A stretch of 64,000 nt of DNA from Apiotrichum sp. Y4204. Taxonomy: Eukaryota > Basidiomycota > Tremellomycetes > Trichosporonales > Trichosporonaceae. The translations under genes and the position numbers were made by a program. The DNA lies in NCBI GenBank assembly GCA_025531455.1, contig JAMYHL010000016.1, positions 124,001 to 188,000 on the forward strand, in the 5' to 3' direction. Below, piece after piece: positions 1-9,925 of the stretch. The notes under the pieces are model-generated. The model was not told the DNA's origin. It saw nothing but the letters and a program-made list of their open reading frames with translations, and ran no database searches. Within the stretch, counting starts at the first letter, position 1, and every line of letters begins with the position of its first letter.

Positions 1-2159
1 GTCGCGTGGGGCCTCCCGAAGCTCACACAGGACGAGGCTGGAGAGTGGATATGGCGCGACTCGTATATCATCACCGGTAACTCGGACTCGTCGTTCCGCA
101 GGTGGGAGCTCCCGCCTCCGTCGGCGGCGGGTACAGTGGCGGGGCGCGTTACGATTAAGGCGCGCGCTGTCGTCGAGAAGGTCGCGAAGGGGAAGAAGGG
201 TGGACACAAGGGCACAATTGTGTGGGGAGTCGGTGTGCTGCCGTGAGTCAGCTGCTTGGACGATTCTTCTCAGCTGACATCAGTGACGGGACGATTGTCA
301 CATCCGACTCGCTTGGAAGCGTTACGTTCTGGGACCCGGCATCGATGGCGCAGCGGCAAACGTTCCGCTCACACAAGGCGGACGGCATGTGTATGGTTAT
401 CGGGCCCGGGGGACGCACAGTGTTCACCTCTGGTCCGGACCAACGCGTGTGTCAGTTCACTGCGGTGGAGCAGGTGAACGGATCGACGCAGTGGGCACTG
501 ACAGCCACAAAGCGGCTGCATACGCACGACGTGAGGGCGCTCTCCATCTTCCCTACATATGTCCCGGTATCTTCATCGTCGCCACTGGCACCGCCGCCAT
601 TCAACCCCGGCCTGGCGCCAATTCTCGCGTCGGGCGGCCTGGACATGTCGCCGGTGCTCACGCCCGCGGCGGCTCCTGAGCTGCTCGCAGAAAAGCTCCG
701 TAACCCGCTGGGGAAGGACAAGAAGAACTCGCGCGTCGTCTTCGAGGAGGCGTACAGCCGCAAGCTTCCGATGCTGGGTGGCATGCGCGGGCAGGGCCGC
801 GTGTCTGTGTCTCGTGGCGGCCGTCTCATCGTCGGGCGGAAAGACCGGTCAATCGGCGTGTGGCGCGTCGCCGAGGACGAGGATGGCTGGACAAAGGTGC
901 TCGAGATGGACCTCCAGTTGCGTACACACCTCATCTCCTCAGCAGTTAGCCAGGACGGCCAGTGGCTCGCCGTGTCGGACCTGTACGAGACCAAGCTGTT
1001 CCGTTTGAACGAGTCTGGTCCGTCGTCGATGCGCCCGACACGTATCCGCGACTTTGTGGCGGATCTTGCTGGTTCGCCGGAGCTCGCGCACCTGGGCCTC
1101 GCGCAGCGCGGATGCGGCGCGTCGTCGCTCCTGTTTACCCCAGACTCTGGTCGCCTGGTCATGTCCCTCGCGGCCTCGGCCAATGTTGTTGTCATTGAGC
1201 TTCCGGTGATGGAGGACGACATCTCGGTGGTGCGTTGCTTCGCCCCGCAGCACAGTCTCGTCGGTGGCCGCTCCATCGCCGGAAAGGGCAAGCACCGCGG
1301 AAAGGGACAGGACGGCGACGTCGATATGGAGAGTGATTCCGACTCGGACTTGGACGATGCGCCAGAGGCCGGCCCCGCCCCATGGATCAACGTCCTTGCG
1401 GCAAGCGACGACGGCCAGTGGCTCGCGACTTCTGATCTCGGCGGAAAGGTCACAGTCTTCAACCTCGACACCCTCCAGCTCCACGCGCTCCTCCCCACGC
1501 TCCCTGCCGCACCCGTCGCGCTGACCTTCACTCCGATGCACCCGCTCCTGATGATCGTGAACCCGACGAACAGTCTCCAGTTCTACCACCTCGACGCGCG
1601 CCGTCTCATCCCTCCGACAGCGCAGATCGCGACGCTGAACAACACCCTGCGCGGCCTCCACGCATCGGTGGAGGGCGCGGCATTCGAGCCGTCCCGTGCG
1701 TCGCCTCGGAGCGCCAAGCTCGTGCTCTTCGCGCACGACTGGCTCGCGACCGCCCGCGTGGATCTCGACCTCGTCACGCGTGGTGCCGGCGGCCGCCGCG
1801 CGTCCACCGCCTCCGTCACCTCGAGCCCTGGTCCCGAGCCACTGAACTCGCGCAGCCTGCGGCGGAAACGCGCACGCGAGGCGCGCGAACAGCTCGTCGA
1901 GGCGGCGTCCAGCGCGTCGCCCTCTCTCGCGTCTTCGGACGTGCCCGGCTCGCCGACTGCTTCTCTCGCGCGCAGCGTGCTCCAGCCGTCGAGCACCAAC
2001 GACCCCGAGTTTGTCAAGATTGTCACGGACCGCTTCCGTAGCGTCGTGGCTGCGGACTGGCTTGGCGAGGGGGAGCTCGCGCTCGTCGAGCGCCCGTATG
2101 CCGACTTTGTGGGCGAGCTGCCGCCTGCGTTCTGGACCGGATCTTATGGCCGCGCTTAG
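1..2159 (+). CDS. UTP4: UTP4/cirhin-like WD40 protein, 5' end outside the window
   Basis: WD40-repeat protein of the t-UTP (UTPA) part of the small-subunit processome, acting in the nucleolus in rDNA transcription and early 18S pre-rRNA processing. The frame is open from base 1, so the N-terminus is missing. Exons are <1-242 and 284-2159, joined across a 41-nt intron (GTGAGT..CAG, branch CTGAC at 274) that restores VLP-DGTIVTSDSLG. Recognisable family stretches are ITGNSDSS, TSDSLGSVTFWD, FRSHKADGMCM and LHTHDVRAL, followed by further WD-like blades (WLAVSD, WLATSD). An acidic patch near base 1330 and a basic patch near 1860 (RRKRAREARE) are typical of nucleolar proteins. An ATG at 222 lies inside the upstream exon and is not the start. 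It is convergent with the next gene. The assignment to UTP4 rather than another WD40 protein rests on family pattern and is fairly firm. Confidence 0.8.
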
Positions 2160-2416
2160 GATAGACATTTATAGCATCATCAATCATGCAGGATTCATAG
2201 AGATCTAGGACAGATTGAGTGTCTGGGCACGTTGTGATCACTGTCTGCTTCCTCCGCGCACTGTTGTCACACATGCATGTTGTTACTAATCATATCGACT
2301 TCCTCATTTTCGTTCGCTCTCACACCCTCATTCTCACAGCCTCAAGCGCGTGTACGTTCCCACCCACTCTCGCGCAGTCGCACGACCCGGGCTCACACAC
2401 GGATTGCATCCGGCTA

Positions 2417-3103
2417 TCAATCGTGGAGGTACGGCGCCGCCCAGGGCTTGACCCCGAGGTCGTTCACATCGATACCCTCCTTTTCCGCAACCGCCTTCCA
2501 CGCCGGGCGCGCCCGCATCTCGTCGCGCCAGCGACGGAGGTTCGGGTACTTTGCGGCGATGGCGTCGATCGATCCGTCCCAGGAGAGCGTCGCGGCGGCA
2601 AGGAGGTCGGTGACGGAGGGCTCATCGCCGACGAGGCATTTGCTCTCTGCGAGCTGGGCATCGAGGGTGGCATAGATGTTCTTGAGGCGGTTGAGCGTCA
2701 AGAGACGGATACCATGTGCGTACTCCTTGTTGTCCTGGTCCTTGTCGGCGTAGAACCAGTCACGGAGGGCGGGGAGGAGGCTGTTGACGACAAAAGTGTG
2801 GGTTTCGAGGAACCGCGCGCGCTCGGGCGATCCAACCTGCGGTCCCGAGATGGGGCTCGCGTGCCGCTCCGCAAGCAGAATCGCGATTGCTCCGGCTTCG
2901 CTGACTGGATGTCCGTCGATTACCAGCGCAGGCACCCGGCCCTTGGCGTTGACGGCCTTGTATGCCGGCTGCTTCTGCTCGCCGTCCGGGAGCGAGACGT
3001 TCTCAAACTCGTAGCTCACCCCCGAGGGGGCAAGTTCCTCGAGGATGAAACGGATGCCGGTGGACGCCGTGTTCGGGCACCCGTAGAGTGTGTATGTCGG
3101 CAT
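2417..3103 (-). CDS. Glutathione S-transferase, intronless
   Basis: A 228-residue cytosolic glutathione S-transferase, which conjugates glutathione to electrophiles or reduces peroxides. The start at 3103 was chosen because MPTYTLYGCPN begins the thioredoxin-like first strand. The reading frame stays open about 118 codons further upstream, but that part is low-complexity promoter sequence. The N-domain shows the glutathione-binding elements: a cis-Pro loop (GRVPALVIDG) and the SEAGAIAILLAE motif. The C-terminal helical domain includes LVGDEPSVTDLLAAATLSWDG, matching the family's N-capping D. It is one of very few intronless genes here; nearly every neighbour has several introns. That could mean retroposition, transfer or simple intron loss. 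The subclass is not resolved. It shares a 0.8-kb divergent promoter with the asparaginase gene. Confidence 0.9.
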   Translation of the reverse strand: MPTYTLYGCPNTASTGIRFILEELAPSGVSYEFENVSLPDGEQKQPAYKAVNAKGRVPALVIDGHPVSEAGAIAILLAERHASPISGPQVGSPERARFLETHTFVVNSLLPALRDWFYADKDQDNKEYAHGIRLLTLNRLKNIYATLDAQLAESKCLVGDEPSVTDLLAAATLSWDGSIDAIAAKYPNLRRWRDEMRARPAWKAVAEKEGIDVNDLGVKPWAAPYLHD

Positions 3104-3884
3104 CGTGGGAAGGCGTGGTGGGAGGCTCTGTGGTGGTGGTGGGAAGACGGTAGTGATGGTAATGGGAGTGATGGGAGTGGTGGTGGTGATAACTGTGTAG
3201 AGCAGCAGGAGAACGCCAAGACACCGAGCAATCGCGCCCAGCGCGCAGCAGCGTACGCAACACCGCGCGGCGACGAGCAGGCAAAAGAAGGTGGGCAGCC
3301 GAGGAGCGAGGGAGCCGTGAGGGAGCCGTATAGCCGTAGAAAGGCGGGGGCAGGGCTGGACCGCGGACCGGCTGCGAGCTCCGATGAGCACATCCGACCC
3401 GGACTCCGATGCGGGGCCCCGGGAAGAGGTGGGGCAGAGCGTGTGGGGGGTGACCAAAAGTGGCTCGTTACGAGAAGAGCGCTAGCCTTTACTAGCCGTT
3501 ATTTTTGGTCGCCGATGGGGGACACATGTGAAGGGGTCGGTCGTCATTTCCCATTCCGTGGGTCCAGATTTTCCCATCTTGCGGGCGGAACATATGGCGA
3601 GCAGGCGTGATGGGATATTGTGCACGGACGATGGGATAAAACGCGTTTAGCGAGGTATCTGTGGATATCTGGGGATGGGTGCTGTGGGGATGGGTGCGAA
3701 TGGATGCGTTGTTGATACTTATATTAGTTTGTGGGGGCTGTCACTTTGTCTCATCCCGACTTATTGCCCAGCTGCCCCGCACATATTTCTGCCCATCAAA
3801 TTCATAAACACGTAACGCCCACAAGACGCGCATCAAGCCTCTACAACAGACTATCAGACCGACCAGGCCGGTGGCAACAACACC
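3104..3884. promoter_or_regulatory. Divergent promoter region between GST and asparaginase
   Basis: No convincing gene. The part nearest the GST start is a TGG/GGT-rich tract (about 3110-3195). The asparaginase side holds repeated GGGGATGGGTG-like words (3670-3705), one ACGCGT near 3640 and a TATA-like TACTTATATTAG at about 3716. Long frames over this stretch are low-complexity artefacts. Confidence 0.5.
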
Positions 3885-5411
3885 ATGTCGACTACGCCGC
3901 ACGCGATCCTGTGCGCCTCGCCTTTGCCAGGCAAGGCGAACAAGGTGCTAGTTCTCGGCACGGGGGGCACGATCGCGAGCGAACGCACTGCCGAGGGCTA
4001 CAAGCCGCTGAACGAGGCGACGGCGCGAGACAGCTTTTTCAAGCGGATCAGGCAGCATCCGCAGCTGAGCGACGCGCCGCCCGAGTGCTTTGCCGCGCCC
4101 GTGCAGAGCAAGAAGCTCGGCAGGCACAGGCTCTATCCCGCGCTGAGGACGCCGCCCCTCGACGAGAAGGAGAGCCGCGTCACGTACGAGATCCTCGACC
4201 TCGAGAACCACATGGACTCGTCCGAGATGACTCCTGCGGGTGGGCAGCACGCGATACGAACAATATACTCACTCCAGACTGGAACATAATTGCCTCGCTC
4301 ATCCACTCGCACTGGGACGCATACGCGGGCTTTGTCGTGCTCAGCGGGACGGACACGCTGGCGTACACGAGCTCGGTGCTCACGTTCCTCTTTGCGGGCG
4401 CGGGTAAGCCGATAGTGGTGACCGGTGCGCAGATCCCGCTGCGCGAGACCCGCAGCGACGGGTGGTATAATCTCCTCGAGAGCTTGATTGTCGCCGGCAG
4501 CCTGCAGTATACCGGCGTCGGCGTCATGTTCTATCACCAGTGGCTACAGGGATGCAGGTGAGTCCTGGCGGGAGGGGAGAGTGAGAAGGAGGGATGGGGA
4601 CGAAGAATCGCCATCGGGCGCGAGCTAACACCGCAGAGTAACAAAGGCCTCGCCCGATCTGCTCAACGCCTTCCAGACACCCTCCGTGCCGCCATGGATG
4701 CGCATGAACGTCAAGATCTGTGAGTCCAATTCAGAGCCAACGAGGTCACGAGCACGCGGTGCCGAAGCTCGTCCAGAATGGCGAGGACGCAACGAAGAGC
4801 GGGGCAGCCGTACTCGCCTCTGTACTCCATCCTCCCCGCCGCTCCAAGCTCACACCCAGCCGTCTTCCCACACCTCGCGCGCCGCTCCCCCGCCCGTCCC
4901 CCGCCGCTCATAACGCTCTCGACCAACCCGTCCGTCCTCTCGTGCGCAATCTACCCGGGCATCACAGGCTCCGTCCTCGCCGCACAGATCCACAGCATGC
5001 CGACCTGCCGCGCGGTCATCATCTCGGCGTTTGGCAGCGGAAATCTCCCCGTGAAAGAGGAGAGCGGCGTGCTCCAGGCCCTAGAGGCGACCGTCAAGCG
5101 CGAGATTCTTGTCGTCGTCATTTCCGAGTGTACGTTGAGAACTTTTACTTTTGCTGACTTTTCCAGGCCACATTCCGAATATCTACCCGCTGTACGCGCT
5201 CGGCGTGCGCCTCCTCCGCATCGGCGTACTTCCCGGCTATGACATGACACACGAGGCGGCATTCGCAAAGCTCATCTGGATCGTGAGCCAGCCCGAGCTG
5301 AGCTTTGCCGAGCGCCAGCACCTGTTCCAGACGCCGGTCGCTGGCGAGATGAGCGTCGAGATTGTGGATGAGGAGGAGGCGCCCGAGGTGAAGGGCCATT
5401 GTTCGAATTAG
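3885..5411 (+). CDS. L-asparaginase (cytosolic, bacterial type I/ASPG-like)
   Basis: Hydrolyses asparagine to aspartate and ammonia. Exons are 3885-4239, 4278-4557, 4637-4719, an exon ending 5129, and 5167-5411. The fourth exon most simply starts at 4860 (410 aa); a start at 4800 also keeps frame (430 aa), so that acceptor is uncertain. Both catalytic signatures are present: VLGTGGTIAS near residue 30 with the nucleophilic Thr, and LSGTDTLAYTSSVL, the second Thr-Asp motif. RETRSDGWYNLLES and the C-domain GSGNLP and PGYDMTHEAA follow, where FGSGN and GFDMTSEAA occur in homologues. There is no signal peptide, which argues for a cytosolic enzyme. Introns 1 and 4 are only 38 and 37 nt. It converges on the 4E-T-like gene. 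Confidence 0.85.
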
Positions 5412-5886
5412 AGGGAGGGGATATCGCGTATGATCTATAATGCACGGATAGAGTAGATGGATGTCATGCAGGGCACCCCCCAACGGGGACCCGCTTCGCC
5501 TCCTCGCGCGGGACACTCACTCTCTGGCTCGTTCTTTACCCTCGAGGAGCCCATTCTGACCTTCGCTTTCTGACTTCCAGATGGACGCTGTTGACACTTC
5601 AGACTGCGACAACACCGCTTGCTCCTCCAGCATCATCCACACCCTCACTGGCCACACTTCTCCTCTTCTCGGCCTCCGGCCTCGGTGGTACAGTACATAT
5701 GCATGTCACATGGGCGTGAGCGGCTGTGCCGGCAGCTGTGCGTTTGACGACGGAACGGACTGATCAGATGAATGGAAGGACGGAGAGGCAAGGAAAGGAA
5801 TGAGTGACGAGATGGGGCGCGATGTACGCGGGTTGGTGGTGTGGGTTGGGGTGCGAGGTGCTGCTTCTGGCGCTCCCTCGGCTCAA
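5412..5886. other. Convergent intergenic space, no gene seen
   Basis: Holds the 3' ends of the asparaginase and 4E-T-like genes. A 60-codon frame at 5581-5763 shows no recognisable feature and no splice partner, and I do not call it. Confidence 0.5.
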
Positions 5887-8479
5887 TTACCTCGGGGCAC
5901 CGCCGAGGAGGGCGGAGAGCATGTCCTGCTGCCGCGGGTCGGCGGCACGGTATCCGGGGCCAGGGGGGTACATGCCAGGTGGGAGACGGTCGGGACCAGG
6001 CGGAGGGGGGCCTTGCTGGTAGCCGTAAGGCTGCGGTGGGGGGAGGAAGCCCTGCATGTTGGGCGGGGGACCGTACGGGCCCGGACCGCCAGGACCGCCG
6101 GGACCACCCAGACCGCCAGGACCACCAGGGCCACCCGGCCCACCAACAGGCGGGCTCATGAGTCCGTTCGGCGGGCCGCCACCCTGGAGCGGGCTGCGCA
6201 TCGGGAGGTAGCCCGGTGACGATGCGTTGGGCGGCGGGCCTTGGAGCTGGCGGAGGAGGTCGTCGGGCGATGGGCCGCCGCGGTACATGCCACCCTGAAT
6301 CTGCATTGGGTGCGGGGGGAGCATGCCCATGCCAGGAGGGGGGATACCGCCTGGACCACCGTGACCCGGGGGAGGCATCGGGGGGCGGCCGCTGTTGTTC
6401 AACAGCTGAAGAAGCTCCGGAGGCGGGGGCATGGCGCGGTTTTGATCAGGCGGCGGGCGATCGAAGAAGGGGCGCGGGCCGCCGGGTCCAGGAAGCTCGC
6501 CCGACATCGGGCCAGGGCCGCCGTATTGGTGGGGAGGGTAGGGGAAGCGGGGATCACGGGGATCGCGCATGTCGCGCATGTCACGCATATCACGAGGGTC
6601 GGCGCCAGGTGGAGGGGACGTGAAGTGGGGAGGCATCATGGACTGGTGCTGCTCGGGGCTGTGCTGGTCGTGGTGGGGCGTCATGTCGTGACGGTGCATG
6701 CTCGAGGACATGCTCGAGGACATGTAGTCGCCGCCGGGGCCGGGGACAGGCCCAGGGCCGTCACCAGGCGTGGTGGGGTAGAGAGGCGAGTGCGAGTGGC
6801 CGAGACCCGGAGGAGGGAGGTTCTGAAAGCCGTGGTTGTGGAACTGCGACGAGCGCCCTGATGGAGGCGGCTGCAGGTCGGCCGACTCGGGACGTGGCGC
6901 GGGGCTGGGATTCTTGAGCAGGCCCATAAGCTTGGCCATGTGGTCATCGACACGCGGCTCCGCGGGCATTGGCTGATGGTGCTGCTGCATGTGGGAAGGA
7001 TGAGATGGGCCATTGGGTGACACACTCTGTGGCTGCTGCTGCGTGAACGAGTCGGAAATCGAGCGCATATTCGGGGTGACACGGCCCTGCGGCGGAGGCG
7101 GAGGTGGGACCGAGGCCGCGGGGGCCGGGGCGTTGGGGATACCAAGGCCAGGGGGAGCTGCTGGACCACCGGCATGGCCGGCGTTGAAGAAGCGGGTGAA
7201 GCGGCTCTGGAACGCACTTGACGGCTCGTCGCGCTCCTCCTCTTGTCTCAGCTCCTCGGTTTCCTCCACAGGCTTCTGCTTGAAGTAGCTCTGGACATTA
7301 ACCTCGCGCGGTTTCTGCTGCGCAGCCGCAGGAGCAGGGGCCGCTTGTTGTGCTCCGAAAAACGACACGAGCGGCTTGCCGTCGCCACGCCAGTTGTCCG
7401 ACGCACCGCCACCACCCGCGCGTGCCTTCATCGCACGCTTGTGGGCGGCAATCATGTCCTCGCCAGGAATAAACTTGATGAGATTGTCTCCCGGCTCGCC
7501 GGCGCTCGAGCTCGCGATCGCTGGGTCCTCCAGGGCCACCTCAGGCTCGTCGTTCATCCACGCAGGCTCAGCGCCGTCATCGTCATACTTGGGTCCCGAC
7601 GCGGGAAGACGGCGCGATCCCTCGCCATTGCGCAGCTGCGGTGCGCGGTCTGTTGTGAATGAGTATATGTGGAGCTTTGTCAAATTTGCGTTCACTCACC
7701 CCCACGGCGCCAGTCGCCGTCGTCTCGCCTGCGGTCACGGTCGTTGCGGTCGTTGCGGTCGTTCCGGTCGCTCCTGTCATTCCTGTCGTTCCGGTCGCGG
7801 TCGTTACGCTTGGCTGTGTCGTCGCCGCCGAGACGCATTGTGCGGTCGCCAGTGCGCGTTGCAAACTTGCCCATCTGGCCAAACGTCGGGACCGGCCGCT
7901 GCTCGGCGATTGCCGGATCGTCGGGTTGTCTCCGCAGTCTGTGGTCAGGCGACGTGGCGTGGAATGCGGGAGGCCAGCGATAGGCCTATCGACGACTCAC
8001 CCTATATTGCGCGTGCCGCCGCGGCCCAGACCGCGACCGCCGATACCACCGCCGAAGCCGAATCCTTCGCCAAAGCCGCCCTGTCCGCGCCGGCCATGAC
8101 CGCCGATGGAAGCGATGGCGGGGTCATCGACCTGGAGCGTCTTGTTGCTTGGCGGGAGGGTGCCGAACCAAGACTCGAGCGCACCCATACTGGACGGAAC
8201 CACCGCCTTACGGCAGAGGGAGAGCAGTTGCTCGCGCGTGTACACTATCAACGGGCCTGTTGGCCGCGGGGGCGCGACGTCGGCGTCGTCATCCGAGTCA
8301 TAAGTCCGCGTTTCCGACACGATGCCTAATATGGCATTCATCTCGGGGTCGACGTCGAGCGCACTGTTCATCGACAGCGGGGAAAAATGGTTGAACTGTT
8401 TCGGCGACGTGCCCAGCGTCGGAGGCGAGGCTGTAGACGGAGAAGTGTGATGAGAGGCGAAGTGAGTGATAGGAGACAA
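5887..8479 (-). CDS. Putative eIF4E-binding protein, 4E-T-like
   Basis: Exons 8479-8001, 7938-7700 and 7649-5887 join in phase to an 826-residue, mostly disordered protein. The clearest signal is VYTREQLLSL at residues 79-88. It fits the canonical eIF4E-binding motif Y-x4-L-hydrophobic (Y80, L85-L86), here in the form seen near the N-terminus of metazoan 4E-T. Further on are glycine-rich (FGEGFGFGGGIGGRG), Arg-Asp-rich (RNDRNDRSDRND) and Pro/Gly/Met-rich (GPGGPGGPGG, MRDMRDMRDPRD) low-complexity segments, and a short FQSRFTRFFN element reminiscent of the RFSRWF block after the 4E site in 4E-T. By inference it represses or stores mRNA and may sit in P-bodies. The exact start is open, with Met at residues 1, 37 and 47. 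GYF-type 4E-binding proteins are the main alternative, but no GYF domain is visible. Confidence 0.5.
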
Positions 8480-9925
8480 TGAAGGAAGGAGGAATCGTGT
8501 TTAGAATAAAAAATGGAGGAATGAACAGATGAGGTTCACGACGAGCAGACAGAGGGGTGAGTAGACAGCGAGTCGAACCGGTCGGGTCCAGAAGTTGACG
8601 TGTGGGAAGGACGAGCGCCGAGAAGGAGGCAAGAAGCGATGAATGACGAACGACAAGAGGTGCGACGGGGGAGCACAAGAAGAGCGACAAGACCAAGATA
8701 AGAGGACAATTAGAAAGTGTGCGTGCAACGAACACATACGAGTGCGCGTCAGCGATTGCAACGGAGGAATGGGGGAAGAGGGCAGGACATGGGTAGGGCA
8801 GTCAGGGAGAAGGGTGCCAGTGATGGCGTTCTCGCCTCGACTCGCCGCGGCTAGAATCAACTAGCACAGCGAGCACGCCAGTCTGCAGCTGGAACATATG
8901 CACAACGCAGCTGCTAATGGGAGACACTGGAAACAGGGGAGGAATGGAGAAGGGGTACGCACTGGGTGGCATGGTGGCCTATCCCGTCCGGTGTGTCGGT
9001 GTCGCGGGGTGAGATGGGAAACGGAGATGGAGGAAGACGGCGAGAGGCCAGCAAGGACGCTGAGGCAGGAGAGTCGAGATCGTGACTGGTGTGCTGGTCG
9101 TCGGTGCGGTACAAAGTGAAGTTGGCAAGGGGTAGTCCGCTTGAGGTCGACGTTCGAGTGTGGCCCGAAGGTTGGCAGAGTAGAGCGGCGTTTGGTACGA
9201 AGGCGTTTGGTACGAAGATTGAGATTGGCTGGAGGATTCAGTGATAATGCTGTGTGTGTGTGTTGAAGGGGATGCTGTTGGAGAGTGAGGACGGGGGAAG
9301 TGATGATGAGGAACAGAGAGGATGGGATGGGGACAATGAAAGCAGCCGTGGAGAGCGGAGCGCGAAGGAAGGGGGCCGGTGTGGTGGTGCGCTGGCGGGT
9401 GCAGATGCTCGCAACTGTGGCATGGGGAGCATATAAAGGGGGGGGCCACAGGCCACAGGGTTCCTCTCCATCCCAGTGTGCAGCACTTCTTTGCATCTCC
9501 CGTTCTGGCTGGCATCCATCATCCATTTCCCACTCCCACAGAGCGAGGTCAGCGCAGCATTCCATCATGTCGTTATCCTCGCCGCTATGCATCCACTGCT
9601 CAATGCTGTCCTCGAGAGCGAACTGAAGGTTGCACGACTACCATCCCGATGGACGTCACGATCTCCTCGATCACACGGACAGCGCTCTCCACCCCCACAT
9701 CCTGCACGATCCTGTCTGCTTCCTTCCATTTGGTCCCGTCATTCTCCACAACTCCCCCAGGTCAAAGTCAGGATGGCAACAATGGATACATGCAATCTGC
9801 CACGAATGGTCCCTGTCGTCGTGGTGTAATAATGTGGTGGTGGTTGCTGCGGTGGGAATCCTGTTCTCGCCCAGCAGCGTTCTATGTGTATCGTTCTCAT
9901 TATTCTTCATTTCTCACTCCTCCTT
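8480..9925. promoter_or_regulatory. Long leader/promoter of the 4E-T-like gene
   Basis: No supported gene. Read on the minus strand, 8480-8760 is strongly pyrimidine-rich, as in fungal 5' leaders. A (GT)n run lies at about 9247-9262 and a CATATAAAGGG element at about 9428-9438. A 243-codon minus frame (8861-9592) is low-complexity Ser/Pro/His and does not look coding. Transcription of a long leader is plausible but unproven. Confidence 0.45.

Noticed and set aside
452..1531. 359-codon minus frame over UTP4
   Set aside because: Same reason: composition-driven shadow of a WD40 gene.
939..2168. 409-codon minus frame over UTP4
   Set aside because: Shadow of GC-rich UTP4 codons; Arg-rich with no domain.
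2219..3610. 463-codon plus-strand frame
   Set aside because: It lies opposite the GST coding sequence and its promoter; its protein is low-complexity Arg/Gly with no domain.
5581..5763. 60-codon plus frame between asparaginase and the 4E-T-like gene
   Set aside because: No domain, no signal sequence, lies in 3' flanking sequence.
8861..9592. 243-codon minus frame upstream of the 4E-T-like gene
   Set aside because: Pyrimidine-rich leader composition (Ser/Pro/His/Thr), no motif, no conserved-looking stretch.
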